64,000 nucleotides of DNA from an uncultured Actinomycetes bacterium (GCA_946482365.1 CAMLQY010000005.1:36602-100601); one strand, 5' to 3'; numbered from the stretch's first letter, positions 37,315 to 45,898 are shown. Numbers and translations are program-made. Notes: a model not told the origin generated them from the sequence alone.

Positions 37315-37640
37315 GGCGCTTCGAGCTCTCCGGAACGGCTGCCCTTCAGGCCTCGGCCTCCGCGCCCGCCTGGATCGTCGCCGACTTCTCGGAATGGTGG
37401 GACATCCCAGCCGGCAGGATCGTGGTGGCCGACCGCGCCACGCCCGACGCGGTCCTGGTCATGGAGCGGGCGGCGGGCTTCGTCTTCGCCCGCGGCGGGA
37501 TTGCTTCCCACGGGGCGATCCTCGCCCGGGAGTTCGGCCGGCCATGCCTAGTCGGGGTCGAAGGTGCGGTCGAGGCGATCCCGGCCGGGGCGATGGTCGA
37601 GATCGACGCGGCGCGGGAGGTGGCTCGTGTATCCGCGTGA
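37311..37640 (+). CDS. stand-alone PEP-utilising phosphohistidine (swivel) domain
   Basis: 109 residues from the ATG of an ATGA overlap, with AGGGGAG upstream. The core IVVADRATPDAVLVMERAAG, then ARGGIASHGAILAREFGRPCLVG, is the mobile central domain of PEP synthase, PPDK and enzyme I. His67 in SHGA is the expected phosphocarrier. Nothing else is attached: normal family members embed this domain between ATP-grasp and barrel domains. It therefore resembles a free phosphocarrier, with the ATP-grasp protein at 30566 as candidate kinase and the barrel at 40636 as candidate acceptor or donor. Confidence 0.85.
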   Translation: MRRFELSGTAALQASASAPAWIVADFSEWWDIPAGRIVVADRATPDAVLVMERAAGFVFARGGIASHGAILAREFGRPCLVGVEGAVEAIPAGAMVEIDAAREVARVSA

Positions 37641-38664
37641 CTCCTCCGACTGGATCCTCGCCGAGCTAGGCCGCTACGCGAAAGGCATCGAGTGGGTCCT
37701 GGCGCGGAAGGACTTCAACGACTTCTGGCCGATCGGCCTGCCGGAGGCGGGCTTCGCGGTCGACGGGACGCTGGTCGAGGCGGTTGAGCTGGCGCTCGCC
37801 TCTCGCGAGCGAAGCGCGGTTCCCAACCCAACCTCCACGCTGCTGTTGTTCTTCTTCTCGATCTACGGTATGCGGGCGAGCGGCTGGTCCCGCGACCGGA
37901 GGCTGGCCTACGCGCGGGAGTTGTTGGGTGTCATCTCCGAGAGCAAGTCCGGTCCCCTTTTCAGCGGCGACGGCAGCCACCTGCTCGCCCAGCCTCTGCT
38001 GGCACCGGTTGACGGCCAGTTGGTGGACGCCGAAGGAGACCCCGACCTGGTTCCGACGCTGAGTGCCTTCTGCTCGACCCTCTGGGCATGCTCGGAGGCC
38101 CTCTACTTCTGCAACCACCGGCTGGGGACCGAGCGGCACGGTCCCTATCCGAGCGCGAGTGCCGGGCGACGTCTTGTCGTCCGCTCCGCCTTTGAGCTCC
38201 AGCCTCGGCGCTTCTGGCCGGAGCTGGAGAGGTGGCCGGACCTGCCGCCTCGCATCGACGTCGTCTTCGAGTGCGGCGCGGGGGCGGACGTGCGCTTCGA
38301 CCTCTTTGCCAACCCCCTCTTCCGGCAACCGGCCGCGGAGGTGACGCACCGGGTGGCGGTTTGCGCGCGCGACCGTGACGGGGAGATCACCTGGCCCGAA
38401 ATTGGGCTTATTGCTCGGTGGACCGAGGAACTGCAGCGGACGATCGCCGAGGTGATGCCTCTGGTCCGGGCGATGAGCCCGACCGACCGGGCGCTGCGCT
38501 TGCACCGGATCATGCTCGAGGCCGCTGCCGTCGCCGGCGGCGATCGCGAGGTCCTGGACGCCGCCTGGGACCCGAGCATCGACAGCGGACGGCGGTTGCC
38601 GGGCGAGGCAAGGGACCTTCTGCCCTTCTACGATGTCCGCCAGGAGTGGCCCGATGGCCGCTGA
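37627..38664 (+). CDS. protein of unknown family in the phosphotransfer-SIR2 operon
   Basis: 345 residues from a GTG at 37627 preceded by GGGAGG; it overlaps the swivel-domain gene by 14 bases. Upstream in-frame codons are an Arg/Ser-rich shadow of that gene. No signal peptide is present. The sequence has an aromatic N-terminal half (LLLFFFSIYGMRASGW, ALYFCNHRLGTERHGPYP) and a helical C-terminal third (EELQRTIAEVMPLVRAM). No family, cofactor motif or catalytic pattern is recognised. Tight coupling on both sides indicates that it belongs to the same system and may supply its specific substrate recognition. Confidence 0.75.
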   Translation: MYPRDSSDWILAELGRYAKGIEWVLARKDFNDFWPIGLPEAGFAVDGTLVEAVELALASRERSAVPNPTSTLLLFFFSIYGMRASGWSRDRRLAYARELLGVISESKSGPLFSGDGSHLLAQPLLAPVDGQLVDAEGDPDLVPTLSAFCSTLWACSEALYFCNHRLGTERHGPYPSASAGRRLVVRSAFELQPRRFWPELERWPDLPPRIDVVFECGAGADVRFDLFANPLFRQPAAEVTHRVAVCARDRDGEITWPEIGLIARWTEELQRTIAEVMPLVRAMSPTDRALRLHRIMLEAAAVAGGDREVLDAAWDPSIDSGRRLPGEARDLLPFYDVRQEWPDGR

Positions 38665-40090
38665 CCGGACGGTCTACGTGATTGGGGCGGGCATCGGGAT
38701 GCTCGTGGCCTGCGAACTGGCGAAGCGCGGGTACACGGTGAAGATCCTCGACGAGCAACCCCGCCCGCTGGCCGGGGCCAGCGGGCGGCATGGGCGCCGG
38801 CTGCACCTGGGCGAGCACTACAGCGGCGACCCATTCGTCGACGGGTCGCTCAACACCGCCCAGCGCTGCATGCTGGGCGCGCTGGCGCTGCTCCAACGCT
38901 GGCCGGGAGTCGCCAGCATCCCGGGTCGTTGGTGGCAGTTCATCACCACCGACTCGATGACCTCCGGGGAGGAATACCTGGCGTTTGCCGAGCAGCTGCG
39001 CGAGTTCCACCAGGAGCTGGTCGAGGAGGGGATCGACTCCTCGCTGCCCTTCGGCCCCTCCGCGGAGCGGCACCGTCGCATCTCCCGTCCCGAGTACGAG
39101 GATCTGGTGGATGCCTCGCGGGTCGCGCTTGCCCTCGAGTCCCGCGAGCCGGTGATCGACGCCACGGCGCTCAACGCCGCGATCCGGGGCGAGTTGGCCG
39201 CGGCGGACGGAGTCGAGGTCCTCAGTCGTCACCGCGTTCGCTCGATCGAGGAGCGCTCCGGCTCCTACCGGCTTGACGTCGTCGCTCCTGACGGTGAGTG
39301 TGAGCTTGAGGCCCAGTACGTCGTCAACGTCGCCTGGCACGGGCTCGGCCGGCTCGGAATGGAGCTCGACGACGAGCGTCAGCCGAACACCGCCCGGTTG
39401 CGGATGATGGCGGAAGTGAGCCTACCGCCGGCGCTGTCGGAGGCCCCCTCGATGTACTTCCACCGCGGCGTTTTCGGCAACCACACGAACCTGGGCACCG
39501 GCTATGCGCTGGTCCTGGCGGAGACCGTCTGCAACCTCGCCTTCCACCCGGCGCACGAGTGCCCAGAGGCGTGGGTCGAGCTGGTCCGGGCGGACCTCGC
39601 GGAGGACGAGTGGGCGGAGCCGCTGGCGGCGGTGGCGGCTGATCTGAGCGCGTCCCCGGAGATGGACGTAGCCGCTCTGGCGATGGTCGAGAGGTTGGGG
39701 GAGATCTGTGCCGAGAATGGCGACGACAGCGCCCTCTGCTCCGAGGAGCTGCGCCGGGAGATCGGCGAGCGGATCATCGCCGAGTACCGCGACCTGGTTC
39801 CCCTCTTCGGCGAGGCCGACGCACGGGTGAAGCGCCTGATCCCCAACATCGTGGTCGCTCCCGGCGACGCCGTGCTCTCGGACCCGGCCAGCGCGGTTCA
39901 TCGTCGCGACGCCGTCGTCCGCGAGCCGCGGCCCGGCTACTTCGAGGTCTTGACGGGCAAGCTCACCTACGCGGTGCTGGTCGCCCAGGAGGCGACCGCC
40001 CTAGTCCTCGGCCGGACACGAGAGATCGACCTCGAAGCAGCCAGGGACCAGATCATGTCCCCGACCGTGAGACGGGCTTGGGCGGGTTGA
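38654..40090 (+). CDS. FAD-dependent oxidoreductase (D-amino-acid oxidase fold)
   Basis: 478 residues from ATG 38654 with AGGAG eight bases upstream, overlapping the previous gene by 11 bases. The FAD dinucleotide motif VIGAGIGMLVACELAKRGYTVKILDEQ lies at the N-terminus, and the flavin-contact ASGRHGRRLHLGEHYS follows. This is the order in DAO/glycine-oxidase-like proteins. C-terminally EVLTGKLTYAVLVAQEA matches the closing FAD-binding helix in this family. The substrate is unknown. In the operon it could oxidise a small molecule or serve as a nucleotide-cofactor sensor. Confidence 0.82.
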   Translation: MAADRTVYVIGAGIGMLVACELAKRGYTVKILDEQPRPLAGASGRHGRRLHLGEHYSGDPFVDGSLNTAQRCMLGALALLQRWPGVASIPGRWWQFITTDSMTSGEEYLAFAEQLREFHQELVEEGIDSSLPFGPSAERHRRISRPEYEDLVDASRVALALESREPVIDATALNAAIRGELAAADGVEVLSRHRVRSIEERSGSYRLDVVAPDGECELEAQYVVNVAWHGLGRLGMELDDERQPNTARLRMMAEVSLPPALSEAPSMYFHRGVFGNHTNLGTGYALVLAETVCNLAFHPAHECPEAWVELVRADLAEDEWAEPLAAVAADLSASPEMDVAALAMVERLGEICAENGDDSALCSEELRREIGERIIAEYRDLVPLFGEADARVKRLIPNIVVAPGDAVLSDPASAVHRRDAVVREPRPGYFEVLTGKLTYAVLVAQEATALVLGRTREIDLEAARDQIMSPTVRRAWAG

Positions 40091-40091
40091 C

Positions 40092-40646
40092 GTGAACCGA
40101 GGGGGAAACGAGGAGCTGGGACGCCTGGTTTTCCAGGGGACCATCTTCGACGTCTACCACCGGCCGATCAAACTGCCGTCCGGTGGCACGATCGAGTACG
40201 AGACCGTCTCCTGCCCCGACGCAGTGCGGGTCTACCCGGTAACTGCCGAGCTGCAGTTGGCGATGATCGACGAGTGGCGACCGGAGGTCGGGGAACGGGT
40301 GCTCCGGGTCGTCGCCGGCCGGGTCGAGGACGGCGAGAAGCCGTTGGAGGCGGCGGCGCGGGAGCTGCGGGAGGAGCTTGGGTACAGGGCGGGCCATCTC
40401 GAGGTCTTCGCCACCTCTACGCCGATGCTGAAGGTGCGCCACGTCGTCCACCACGTGCTCGCTACGGACCTCCAGGCGGGTTCGGCGGAAGCCGATGAGC
40501 TGGAGGACACCCGGGAGCGGGGTGTCTCCGTAGGGGAGCTCGAGGGACTCGTCTGGGAGGGCGCCGTCCGCGAGGATGCGATCGCCCTCAACCTGCTCAG
40601 ACTGCGGTACCACCTGGGGGAGAAGGGATCCGGCGATGGCCTCTGA
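40092..40646 (+). CDS. Nudix hydrolase (ADP-ribose pyrophosphatase-like)
   Basis: 184 residues from a GTG at 40092, one base after the previous stop. The Nudix box is perfect at about 76-98: G then five residues, E, seven residues, then RELREELGY. The preceding DEWRPEVGERVLRVVAGR resembles the RxxRxxxGxxxxExPAG segment of ADP-ribose pyrophosphatases. It would hydrolyse a nucleoside diphosphate linked to another moiety, with ADP-ribose the best guess. That is notable because the SIR2 domain encoded 1 kb downstream could generate ADP-ribose from NAD. Confidence 0.88.
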   Translation: MNRGGNEELGRLVFQGTIFDVYHRPIKLPSGGTIEYETVSCPDAVRVYPVTAELQLAMIDEWRPEVGERVLRVVAGRVEDGEKPLEAAARELREELGYRAGHLEVFATSTPMLKVRHVVHHVLATDLQAGSAEADELEDTRERGVSVGELEGLVWEGAVREDAIALNLLRLRYHLGEKGSGDGL

Positions 40647-41658
40647 GCCGAGTCGTCTGCTGATCACGATGACTAGGCGCCAGGCGACCGCCGCTCTGGT
40701 GCGGCGGCTGGCGGAGGAAGGTTGTGCCGGCGTCAGGCTGATCGCAAAGGGCTATAAGCCGGCTGAGTACCGCGACAACTTCGAAGAACTGGGGGAGGCG
40801 GCCCGGATGGTCAGGGAGGACTTCCGGATCATCGTCGACCTTCCCGGCGGCAAGCCGCGAATCAGCAACTACGCGCACGACTTCCCGGTTGAGCGGGGTG
40901 ACCAGCTCCTGCTCCGTTTCGACGATGGCGGTCTCTGCGAGAAGAGCGGCAACACCAGCGTCGGCACCGTCGGGTTGGCCTCTTTCATTACCGACCTCCA
41001 TCCCGGGCATCGCGTCCTCGTCTGCGACGGGGAACTGGAGTTGCGGGTGGAGCAGAAGGACGAGGACGGCTTCTGGGTCGAGGTGATCTCAGAGGCGGGC
41101 ACGATCACCGCTTCGCGCTCCATCAACCTCCCCGACTCCGACGTCCTCTACCGGTCGCGGGGAGACGACGACGGCGTCCTCGTCAGCTTCGAGCCCGATA
41201 GCGAGGTCGAGGTGGCTGTCTCGATGGCCGCCAAGGCGACCGACGTGGAGAGGGTGCGGGCAATGCTTCCCGACGCAAGGGTGCTGGCCAAGGTGGAGTC
41301 CCAGATGGGCTTGGACAACCTCGTGGAGATCACCGAACGCGCCGACGAACTGCTGATCGCTCGCGGCGACCTCAGCATCGAGGTTGGGCCACGCGACCTC
41401 ATGGCCGCCACGCAGCAGATCATCACTTGCGGTTGCGAACACGGCAAGGAGGTGATCCTCGCGGCGGGGCTGCTGGTCTCGCTGGAGCGGGCCGAGAAAC
41501 CCTCCATCGCCGAGATCTCCGACCTCTGGCACTTCCACCGGATGGGGGTTAGGCAGTTCCTGCTCTCCGGCACGGTCTGCATCAGCCAGCCGCTGGAGGC
41601 GGTGCGCTGGGGGCGGAAGCTGCTCGCCGCCTGGGACGAGACGACGACGGCATCGTGA
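40636..41658 (+). CDS. pyruvate-kinase-like TIM barrel, truncated and substrate-site altered
   Basis: 340 residues from ATG 40636, overlapping the Nudix gene by 11 bases. It aligns by eye with pyruvate kinase from the first barrel strand (LLITMTRRQATAALVRRLAEEGC) through IIVDLPGGKPRI, the B-domain, VLAKVESQMGLDNL, LIARGDLSIEVG and FLLSGTVC. The catalytic Lys (AKVES, about 218) and metal-binding Glu are kept. The usual R-x-N-F-S-H substrate and potassium motif is replaced by RLIAKGY. The C-terminal allosteric domain is absent: about 340 residues against about 470 in usual enzymes. It is therefore unlikely to be a housekeeping pyruvate kinase and may handle phosphoryl transfer for the neighbouring swivel protein. 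Confidence 0.82.
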   Translation: MASEPSRLLITMTRRQATAALVRRLAEEGCAGVRLIAKGYKPAEYRDNFEELGEAARMVREDFRIIVDLPGGKPRISNYAHDFPVERGDQLLLRFDDGGLCEKSGNTSVGTVGLASFITDLHPGHRVLVCDGELELRVEQKDEDGFWVEVISEAGTITASRSINLPDSDVLYRSRGDDDGVLVSFEPDSEVEVAVSMAAKATDVERVRAMLPDARVLAKVESQMGLDNLVEITERADELLIARGDLSIEVGPRDLMAATQQIITCGCEHGKEVILAAGLLVSLERAEKPSIAEISDLWHFHRMGVRQFLLSGTVCISQPLEAVRWGRKLLAAWDETTTAS

Positions 41659-43997
41659 GCGCTCTCGTCCTGATCCTCGCCCTATTGCTGGTCATCGCCG
41701 TCGTCTGGCTGTTCCTGACCCTCGGGGAACTGCGAGGCCGAGAGAGGACGCGGGAGGTCGAGGAGCTCCCCGAGGGTCCGACGACCGCGATGCGGCGGGC
41801 ACCCCCTGCTCGTGAAGTCCCTCCGATGGATCGCCCGGATCCGCCGCCGGAGCTGCGCGAGGCGCTGCGCGGGGGTGAGTGCGTCCTCTTCCTCGGTGCC
41901 GACCTCGGCTTGATCCCGGACGCTCCGTCTCCGAGAAGCGTGCTCTTGTCCCTGCTGGAGGGCCATCGCGACCGCTTCACACTGCCTCAGCACGTGCTGC
42001 TGCAAAATGCGCTTGCCAAGGGCGAGTTCGAACTGGCGGCCCAATTGCTCGCGCCGTATGCGGTGACTCCCGAGATTGCCATGGCAACCCGCGGGGCCGA
42101 GGCGGTGGAATCGTCCGCCGTGGCGACGCGCGTCTCGAGGCAGCTCGGGAGCCTTCCCTTCGCCGGTGTCCTGACCGACGCCTGGGGGGGAGTCGAGCCG
42201 ATGTTCGCGAGCCGGGACACGACCCTCCTGGTCCCCTACGAAGACGATGGCCTCAGTCTCCAGCGCCTCTTCCGTACCGACGATTTCTTCCTCGCCCACC
42301 TCAAGGGGACGCTCGATCGGCCTGACAGCCTGCGCCTCGACTGGGGTCAGTTTCGGGCCGCACTCCATGACAGTCGGGATTTCGAGCGTTTCTTGGCGAC
42401 TCTCCACTCCTCGCGCACGCTGTTGTTCATGGGGGCGCAGATGGGAACGATTGAACGCTACTTCGAAGCCCTGCCGCCCCTGCCCGGACGCCAGCTCCAC
42501 TGGGCGCTGGTGCCGTGGGGGCCGGAGGACTTCTCGCTGCGGGCTCGGAGCATGGTTGAGCGCTTCGGCGTTCACCTGATCCCGTACCGAAGCGGCGACA
42601 GCGACCTGGAGCGGTTCGTCAACGAGCTTCACGATGCGGAGACGAGCGAGGGGGCGGTCGCGCTCCGGCCGGGGCCGGCCAGGCCCCCTGTCGCCCGGGG
42701 CCTGCGCCTGCGCGACGTGGGCCCGTTCCGCTCCCTGGACCTGTCGTTCGGCCCGAACGCGACGGTGCTGCTCGGCGACAACGGGTCCGGCAAGTCGACG
42801 GTGCTCCGGGCGATCGCCCTTGCGCTGGCGGGGGAAGGCCCGGAAGTCGACCGCGCGGCCGAGGGTCTGCTGCGGGCTGGAGCGAAGAGCGGAAGCGTCG
42901 AGCTGGCGCTGGAAGGGGAGATTGTGAGGACCGTCCTCACCCGTTCCCGAGGGCGCGAGGTGTCGGTCCGAGCTGACGCCATGTCGCCGGTTGCCGAAGG
43001 TTTCTGGTTGGCGCTCGGGATTCCACCACTGCGCGGCGCTCGGGCCGAGCGGTTGGGGGGCCCGGGGGCTGAACCCGACCCGGACCCTTCGGCAGACGAC
43101 GTGCTGCCCTTGGCGGGCAACTGGCTCGACCGCCGCATCGGCGATCTCCAGCAGTGGATCCTCAACGCCGCTGTCAGCTCGGATGCCCTGTCCGTCCACG
43201 GCCAGCGCTCCCGGCGGACGCTCGAGACCTTCTTCTCGATCGTCGCCGACCTGACTCCGGGGGTCGAGTTCGAATTCGCCGGCTACGACCCAGACACCTG
43301 GCAGGTCCTCGTGCGGACGGAGGACGGCGTTCTCTCGCTGGACCAGCTCTCTCGCGGAATGACGGCGATGCTCGGCTGGGTCGGGATTCTGCTCCGCCGC
43401 CTTTTCCAGATCTACGGTGAGGACGTCGACGCTCCGAATGAGCTGCAGGCGATGGTGCTGGTCGACGAGATCGATCTGCATCTCCATCCGGCATGGCAAC
43501 GAATGGTGATCCCCCTGGTCAGGCAGCACTTCCCCAACGTCCAGCTGATCGCCTCGACCCACTCGCCTCTGGTGGTGGGCAGCATGGTCGACGGTTGCCT
43601 GATCCAGCTGCAGCGCGAGGGCGGTGAGATCGTCCCGGATGTGATCGAGGACGATTTCACCGGTTGGCGCTCGGACCAGATCCTCACCGGGCCAGCGTTC
43701 GAGATGACGACGACGCGGGACTCTCTCAGCGAGCAACGGCTGGCGGAGTACCGGGGCCTGTTGGCGAAGGGGCTCTCCGACCCGAGCGACCGCGAGCGCG
43801 CGGAAAAGCTGGCGGCGAAGCTGCGCGAGGATCTCCCGCGGCCGCAGGAGACCGAGGCCGGACGGGAGGGGGCGAGGCTCGTGCGCGAGGCGGTCGACCA
43901 GCGGCTCGAGGAGATTCCACCCGAGCGGAGGGACGAGGTCTACCGGGAAGCCGACCTCTATCTGCGGCGGATGCAGGGAGGAGGTGAGGCTCGATGA
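41655..43997 (+). CDS. membrane-anchored SIR2-like NADase fused to a PtuA-type ATPase
   Basis: 780 residues from the GTG of a GTGA overlap. One membrane span (ALVLILALLLVIAVVWLFLTLG) is at about 3-24, followed by a Pro/Arg linker. A SIR2-like domain spans about 60-330, with CVLFLGADLGL, HLKGTLDRPDSLRLDWGQF and LLFMGAQMG in the positions of the Rossmann strands. An ABC/OLD-class ATPase domain follows from about 355, with Walker A GDNGSGKST (about 375-383), LDQLSRGMTAM, and Walker B VLVDEIDLHLHPAWQ (about 600) with the STHSP switch. A charged coiled tail of about 100 residues closes the protein. SIR2 domains in such proteins deplete NAD in anti-phage defence. The ATPase half is the type that pairs with HNH nucleases in Septu systems. 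Confidence 0.86.
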   Translation: MSALVLILALLLVIAVVWLFLTLGELRGRERTREVEELPEGPTTAMRRAPPAREVPPMDRPDPPPELREALRGGECVLFLGADLGLIPDAPSPRSVLLSLLEGHRDRFTLPQHVLLQNALAKGEFELAAQLLAPYAVTPEIAMATRGAEAVESSAVATRVSRQLGSLPFAGVLTDAWGGVEPMFASRDTTLLVPYEDDGLSLQRLFRTDDFFLAHLKGTLDRPDSLRLDWGQFRAALHDSRDFERFLATLHSSRTLLFMGAQMGTIERYFEALPPLPGRQLHWALVPWGPEDFSLRARSMVERFGVHLIPYRSGDSDLERFVNELHDAETSEGAVALRPGPARPPVARGLRLRDVGPFRSLDLSFGPNATVLLGDNGSGKSTVLRAIALALAGEGPEVDRAAEGLLRAGAKSGSVELALEGEIVRTVLTRSRGREVSVRADAMSPVAEGFWLALGIPPLRGARAERLGGPGAEPDPDPSADDVLPLAGNWLDRRIGDLQQWILNAAVSSDALSVHGQRSRRTLETFFSIVADLTPGVEFEFAGYDPDTWQVLVRTEDGVLSLDQLSRGMTAMLGWVGILLRRLFQIYGEDVDAPNELQAMVLVDEIDLHLHPAWQRMVIPLVRQHFPNVQLIASTHSPLVVGSMVDGCLIQLQREGGEIVPDVIEDDFTGWRSDQILTGPAFEMTTTRDSLSEQRLAEYRGLLAKGLSDPSDRERAEKLAAKLREDLPRPQETEAGREGARLVREAVDQRLEEIPPERRDEVYREADLYLRRMQGGGEAR

Positions 43998-44773
43998 GAA
44001 GGCTGCGCTTCGACCCTGCCGCGCTGAGGGGCGAGGAGGCCGCGTGGTGGGAAGCCTGGGAAGAGCGGGCGGGGGACGCCCTGGAGGAGCTGAAGCGGCG
44101 CCGGGTCGCCGGCGAGCCCGTCGATTTTGACGAGCAGATCTGGAAGGACCTGAAGGAGTGGCTCTACGTAGAGGTCTTCGGGAGGCGTTGCGCCTACTGC
44201 GAGGGGAGGTTCAGAGGGCAATCCTTCGTGCGGGGCGAGCATTGGCGACCGAAAGGTGGGCTGAAGGAGGCCACCGACGGAGTCGCGCACCCAGGCTACT
44301 GGTGGCTCGCCTACGAGTGGAGCAATCTCCTTCCCTCCTGCGAGCGCTGCAACCAGGTGAAGGCGACCCAGTTTCCGATAGCCGCCGAACGGGTCTTCGA
44401 GCCCAGGGAGGACGAAACCGTCAGCGTCCTCGACCAGCGCGAGCAGCCGCTACTGCTCCACCCGCTGCGCGGCGAGGACCCGGCAGAGCATCTCGGCTTT
44501 GACGAGTTCGGCGGGATCTACGGAGTCGACGAAAGCCGGCTCGGGGCGGAAACGATCCGAGTCCTCGGGCTCGACCGCGAGGATCTCGACGACGAACGCC
44601 GCCTGGCCCAGGATCTGGCCCTCGCGGCGGTCGACAAGGCGGCCGCCGAGGCGGTGCTGAACGGCAAGACTTTCGAGGAAGCGATCGGCGACCAGCTCGA
44701 GTCGACGCCCTTTGCAGCCGCCGTCGGAGCGATGGTCCAGCGGCGCCGGGCCGAGCATCGGGGGCGCTTCTAG
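43994..44773 (+). CDS. HNH nuclease of the PtuB / retron-associated (TIGR02646-like) type
   Basis: 259 residues from an ATGA overlap with the SIR2-ATPase gene. The nuclease centre reads CAYCEGRF (about 66), GEHWRPKGG (about 81) and YWWLAYEWSNLLPSCERCNQVK (about 102-123), then FPI. These are the signature segments of the TIGR02646 family found with PtuA-type ATPases in Septu and in retron Ec78. A zinc-bound HNH active site with cysteines on both sides is expected to cut nucleic acid. It is the last gene of the operon. Confidence 0.88.
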   Translation: MRRLRFDPAALRGEEAAWWEAWEERAGDALEELKRRRVAGEPVDFDEQIWKDLKEWLYVEVFGRRCAYCEGRFRGQSFVRGEHWRPKGGLKEATDGVAHPGYWWLAYEWSNLLPSCERCNQVKATQFPIAAERVFEPREDETVSVLDQREQPLLLHPLRGEDPAEHLGFDEFGGIYGVDESRLGAETIRVLGLDREDLDDERRLAQDLALAAVDKAAAEAVLNGKTFEEAIGDQLESTPFAAAVGAMVQRRRAEHRGRF

Positions 44774-44925
44774 CTTGGGTGCGCGGGGGTAGGCGGCTGA
44801 ATACCACGAGTACCTGAGGGAATCGGCCAGCATCGCTTCGGGCGCACGCGAAGCTCACACTACTCCGCGACAGTGCCTTCGATGACTCTTCGCTATACCC
44901 ACACCGTGGATAGGGTGGACACCGA

Positions 44926-45852
44926 GTGAACGTCCTAGTCGCCGCGGACATGGAGGGGATCGCCGGGATCGACGATTCCGGCGACTGCCTGCCGTCGCAT
45001 CCCTCCGCCTACGCGCGGGGCCGCCGGCTGATGACCGACGAGGTGCTGACCGTCGCCGGCGCGCTGCGCGAGGGTGGCGCCGGGCGGATCTCGGTCGGCG
45101 ACTGGCACATGGTGGGGACGAACATCGAACGCGAGCGGATGCCCGAGGGGGTCGAGGTCCGGCCGATCGCCGACCTGGCCCTCGCCGAGGAAGAGCCGTC
45201 GATGGCCAAGGCGAACGGCGGCCCGCTCGACGCCGTGGTGATGATCGGCCACCACGCGAGCACCCCCAACCCCCGCGCCTTCTGCTCGCACACCTTCATC
45301 TGGGAGATGGAGGTCCTGCTCGACGGAGAGTCGCTGAACGAGGTCCAGGTCTACGCCCAGGCGCTTGCCGCGGAGGGGATCCCGGTCCTCGCCGTCTCCG
45401 GCGACCGCTGGATGCTCGAGGAGCTCGGCGAGGGGGAGATGGGCAGCGCCCGGCTGGTCGAAGCCAAGGAGGGCCTGGGCCGGGGCCGCGCTCGCTCGCG
45501 CGACGTCGAAGCCGTGCGCGCGGAGCTGAGCGAGGCGATCGCCGCCGCGCTCGCCGCGCCGATGCAGCCGCCCCCGCCGCGCCGCTACCCGGCGGAGCTG
45601 CGGATCACGGCCGAGGGCAGCGAGATCGCGAAGACGACGGTTGCGACCTCCGCCGACCTGCTGAACGAGATCGCCACGGCCTTCCGCGGCAGCCAGGTCT
45701 CGCGCGAGTACCGCCAGCTCGCCAAGCTGCTGCCGGTCGGGAACGACTCCCGGCTGCGCAGCGCCCAGCGCCGCCTCGGCAGCATCCTCGCCACGCCCGT
45801 GATGCGCTCCAAGGAGCGCCGCTGGCTCGCCTCGGCGCAGCGCCCGGCCTGA
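44926..45852 (+). CDS. M55 family D-aminopeptidase (DppA-like)
   Basis: 308 residues from a GTG at 44926. The zinc-site motifs of M55 peptidases are clear: DMEG at residues 8-11, GDWH at 58-61 and MIGHH at 106-110, with SGDRWMLEE later. DppA-type enzymes release D-amino acids from small peptides. The C-terminal 40 residues (RLRSAQRRLGSILATP) extend beyond the core. The 152 bases before it lack a convincing terminator, but the gene is separated from the defence-like operon and probably has its own promoter. Confidence 0.9.
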   Translation: MNVLVAADMEGIAGIDDSGDCLPSHPSAYARGRRLMTDEVLTVAGALREGGAGRISVGDWHMVGTNIERERMPEGVEVRPIADLALAEEEPSMAKANGGPLDAVVMIGHHASTPNPRAFCSHTFIWEMEVLLDGESLNEVQVYAQALAAEGIPVLAVSGDRWMLEELGEGEMGSARLVEAKEGLGRGRARSRDVEAVRAELSEAIAAALAAPMQPPPPRRYPAELRITAEGSEIAKTTVATSADLLNEIATAFRGSQVSREYRQLAKLLPVGNDSRLRSAQRRLGSILATPVMRSKERRWLASAQRPA

Positions 45853-45898
45853 GATAAAATTTTCTCTTCCATTAGGCGATGGGCAGAGGGGGTACCCG

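Noticed and set aside
41682..43736. 684-codon minus-strand frame opposite the SIR2-ATPase gene
   Set aside because: The plus-strand protein has Walker and SIR2 motifs; the minus frame has only Arg/Gln/His-rich shadow sequence.
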